A stretch of 64,000 nucleotides of DNA from JANRLL01 sp033762715 (GTDB lineage: Bacteria > Pseudomonadota > Alphaproteobacteria > Rickettsiales > SXRF01), in contig JANRLL010000009.1 of assembly GCA_033762715.1 (NCBI GenBank), forward strand, positions 1-64,000, written 5' to 3'. Shown here piece after piece: positions 61,892-64,000 of the stretch (its first letter is position 1; each line of letters starts with the position of its first letter). Under the pieces are notes generated by a model, which was not told the DNA's origin, made no database searches, and was given only the letters and a program-made list of their open reading frames with translations. The translations under genes and the position numbers were made by a program.

Positions 61892-63637
61892 ATGAAAAAA
61901 TCCTTCCGCCCTTCCTCTAAATCGGCTCTGTTGCTGGCGTCATTAGCCGCTAGCACCATGTTGCTGGGCTGCTCTTCTCCGTCCTATTTGTGGAGCAAAT
62001 ATATTGATGATGGAAGAGAGAGCCAGGTGGTGTCTGGCATGCGCCATACACCGGCATTAAATCCGCGCTCGACAGGCCCAGCGCCGTCAGCTGCGGAGTC
62101 ACCCACCACGCCTATTTTGCCATCGCCGCATAGCGCTGCCGCTTCCGCACCGCCACCGCCGAAGCCTACTTTGGAATCGGATCCGTATGCTTATTATTCA
62201 ATGATGAGTCCGCCCGATGAGCAAATCGTCCCGGATCCCAAAGCGCAAACAGCGCAATCGCCTAGCATACTCAACCGCATAAGCAGCACGCTCAATGGCG
62301 GATTTCCGGAAGGCAACGGTGAAGAAGACGCAAAAGAAGCACCTCCTGTGCTTGACTCATCGGTAACCCATGCAGCCCCACCCGCTATTACACCGGCTGC
62401 TGCAAACTTGCCAAGCGGTCGCAAAGCCTTCCCAGGCAACCCACCGCTGCCGGCTGCACCGGTGCAGCTCGTTCCCGCGCCGCTAGCGCCTGAGCCCGCA
62501 GGTGCGCCACGCTCGCAGATCACCCCCGTAGAGACGCATGAGGTGGCTGCCGTTTCGCCGGCTGCTCATCAAGAAGAGGCACGCGCCGCGCCTGCTGGTA
62601 AAACCTGGCTGGATCGCGTATCCGATACGTTTGATTTCAGCAAAAAACCCGAGCCTACTCCGTCTGCCTTAAAGCCACCCGCCGATACCCCCTATCCCAG
62701 CCTATCATCTGTGCCGCCTACACCTGCTGAATTTAAAGCCGTGAAAGCTGAGCGCGAAGAAAAAATCCAAGATCTCAAAACCGAACATTTCCTCTCGCAG
62801 GAAGAAAAATTAGCGCTCGATAGCGAGCCTACCAGCCAAGAAGCGCAAACCGCTATGGACTTGCCACTGGCCCCCGAAAAACCCGCTGCTAGCAATGATG
62901 CCACCTTGCTGGGACAAGCCTCTACTACGCCCGTGCAGCAGCTGAAATCCGATGAGCATCAGCGCATCATCCCGCTTGCAAACGAAGCCGCTCCCGTTGA
63001 GTTGAAGCGTGGCGAAGCACTACCGCTTGCGGAAGTGCCAGCTGCGGTGGTTGAAGCGCCGCCTGTGTTAGAAGCATCGCCTGCCAAAAAAATAGAATCA
63101 GCGCCTGCGCCGAAGAAAAAAGCCGCCAGCGCCATAAAACCAGAAAACCCAGCACCCGTGGTTGAAACCAAGCAGGTTTTAACCCTGCCGGCTGAGCCAA
63201 CGCCTGCTGCGGTTGAGACTGTTACCACGACTCGCACCACTACGGTTGCTGAACCGGTTTTGGTGAATGTACCTAGCGCTGAGCCTGCGGGAACGCCGGT
63301 GATTGCGCCGGTACCGGTTGACTCCGTTACTACCACCAGCACCACCACCAGCTTACCGGTTCCTGCTTCCTTGCCCGTTCCTGCACCTGTGATTGTGCCT
63401 GAACCTACTGCGGCTGCCCTTCCAGTACTGCCCGCCCCATCGCCATTAATCGCTCCTCCGGCTGAGATTGCGCCCAAAACCATTGCGGTGCGTGCGCCCA
63501 TCGAGCCCAAAGCCGAAGAGGTGATTATCGCGCCTGCCGCGGATTCGAGCGTTCCGGCCGCGCTGCCTTCGACCGATATTCTAAAAAACGTGAAGACCTT
63601 GCCGCCTTCACGCTATCAAACCCGTGATTCTCAATAA
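61892..63637 (+). CDS. Pro/Ala-rich lipoprotein, low complexity
   Basis: 581 residues. The lipobox LLGC (STMLLGCSSP) puts a lipidated Cys near residue 27. The rest is mostly Pro/Ala/Val/Glu repeats without a globular look, apart from YPSLSSVPPTPAEFKAVKAE (about 265-285), a motif seen in other alphaproteobacterial envelope proteins. The tail has PVP- and TTT-rich stretches. It may be a long periplasm-spanning or peptidoglycan-linked lipoprotein. No catalytic domain is visible. It is 12 bases before an aminotransferase gene. Confidence 0.7.
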   Translation: MKKSFRPSSKSALLLASLAASTMLLGCSSPSYLWSKYIDDGRESQVVSGMRHTPALNPRSTGPAPSAAESPTTPILPSPHSAAASAPPPPKPTLESDPYAYYSMMSPPDEQIVPDPKAQTAQSPSILNRISSTLNGGFPEGNGEEDAKEAPPVLDSSVTHAAPPAITPAAANLPSGRKAFPGNPPLPAAPVQLVPAPLAPEPAGAPRSQITPVETHEVAAVSPAAHQEEARAAPAGKTWLDRVSDTFDFSKKPEPTPSALKPPADTPYPSLSSVPPTPAEFKAVKAEREEKIQDLKTEHFLSQEEKLALDSEPTSQEAQTAMDLPLAPEKPAASNDATLLGQASTTPVQQLKSDEHQRIIPLANEAAPVELKRGEALPLAEVPAAVVEAPPVLEASPAKKIESAPAPKKKAASAIKPENPAPVVETKQVLTLPAEPTPAAVETVTTTRTTTVAEPVLVNVPSAEPAGTPVIAPVPVDSVTTTSTTTSLPVPASLPVPAPVIVPEPTAAALPVLPAPSPLIAPPAEIAPKTIAVRAPIEPKAEEVIIAPAADSSVPAALPSTDILKNVKTLPPSRYQTRDSQ

Positions 63638-63649
63638 TAAACGCGAAAC

Positions 63650-64000
63650 ATGTCTATGCTGATGGATAATGAATTTTACCGTATTGGTCGCCTGCCACCA
63701 TACGTATTTGCTGAAGTTAACAAAGTGAAAGCCAATGCGCGCGCGCAGGGCATCGACATTATTGATTTCGGCATGGGCAATCCCGATTCGGCGCCGCCCA
63801 AACACGTGACCGACAAGCTGATTGAGACCATGAAAGACTCGAAAACCTCGCGCTATTCGCTGTCACGCGGTATTCATGGTTTGCGGAAAGCCCAGGCTGG
63901 CTATTACCAGCGCCGCTTCGGCGTGGAGCTCGATCCCGATAATGAAATGGTGGTGACCATCGGCTCGAAAGAAGGGCTTGCCAACCTCGCCAATGCCATC
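63650..64000 (+). CDS. AlaC-like/LL-DAP-type aminotransferase (N-terminal part)
   Basis: Only the first 117 codons are inside the window. FYRIGRLPPYVFAEVNKVKA, IDFGMGNPDSAPPKHVTDKL, SRYSLSRGIHGLRKAQAGYY and TIGSKEGLANL match class I PLP aminotransferases of the AlaC branch (alanine/2-aminobutyrate or LL-diaminopimelate type). The PLP lysine lies beyond the edge. The start is ATG 63650; ATG 63656 is possible. Confidence 0.85.
   Translation, partial: MSMLMDNEFYRIGRLPPYVFAEVNKVKANARAQGIDIIDFGMGNPDSAPPKHVTDKLIETMKDSKTSRYSLSRGIHGLRKAQAGYYQRRFGVELDPDNEMVVTIGSKEGLANLANAI

Noticed and set aside
1..64000. CRISPR array or rRNA genes
   Set aside because: No regularly spaced repeats and no rRNA-like stretches were seen on either strand.

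Overview
The window reads as a chromosomal segment of an alphaproteobacterium. The evidence is gene order and content: DUF3576-leuS-lptE-holA facing parB-parA-rsmG-mnmG-mnmE; a separate F1 ATP synthase operon atpHAGDC; petABC for the cytochrome bc1 complex; a CycM-like membrane cytochrome c; a class I PHA synthase; an alphaproteobacterial porin; DUF484-xerC; LPS genes lptD, lptE and kdsB. I cannot name the genus. parABS beside mnmG/mnmE suggests the replication origin is not far away, but no dnaA or oriC is visible.

Layout. 1-2.6 kb: an orphan VirB2-like pilin gene, then a glycosyltransferase/sulfotransferase pair. 2.6-12.5 kb: an AT-richer integrated element bounded by a 49-bp duplication of the 3' part of tRNA-Arg(CCG). 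The intact tRNA is at the right end and the integrase is at the left end. Inside are a replication-like module (AlpA-type HTH, zinc-finger/Toprim primase-like protein, RepA-type ATPase), a DUF5681 protein, a DUF5677-like gene, an XRE regulator, a lipoprotein/membrane protein pair, and a coupled two-gene unit with a possible nuclease fold. 12.6-20.6 kb: an ankyrin-subtilase autotransporter, then talC-DUF484-xerC and priA. 20.7-25.7 kb: the F1 ATP synthase operon. 25.8-28.5 kb: a hypothetical protein, YggS and the porin. 28.5-38.7 kb: leuS-lptE-holA converging on parB-parA-rsmG-mnmG-mnmE, with three parS sites inside rsmG and mnmG. 38.8-48.2 kb: a quinone oxidoreductase, a Yej-type peptide importer operon with an inserted hydrolase, qmcA-nfeD, and a membrane cytochrome c. 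48.3-53.2 kb: kdsB, a sugar kinase, AmpG, and trmL-hemF. 53.3-64 kb: petABC, lptD-surA, phaC, a Pro/Ala-rich lipoprotein, and the start of an AlaC-type aminotransferase.

Two families of structured repeats stand out. One is a double-hairpin element of about 65 bp. One copy sits in frame inside hemF, adding about 27 residues, and a second sits directly upstream where it abuts the hemF Shine-Dalgarno; a diverged relative may lie near 2.45 kb. The other is a 120-130 bp intergenic element with long self-complementary arms around a conserved GTAC-spaced core. It occurs after surA (perfect 28-bp arms), after the porin, and more loosely between atpD and atpC. The best candidate for an undescribed system is the coupled pair at 10564-12230 inside the tRNA-Arg island. 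Its function is unknown, and the nuclease reading is inference from sequence pattern only.
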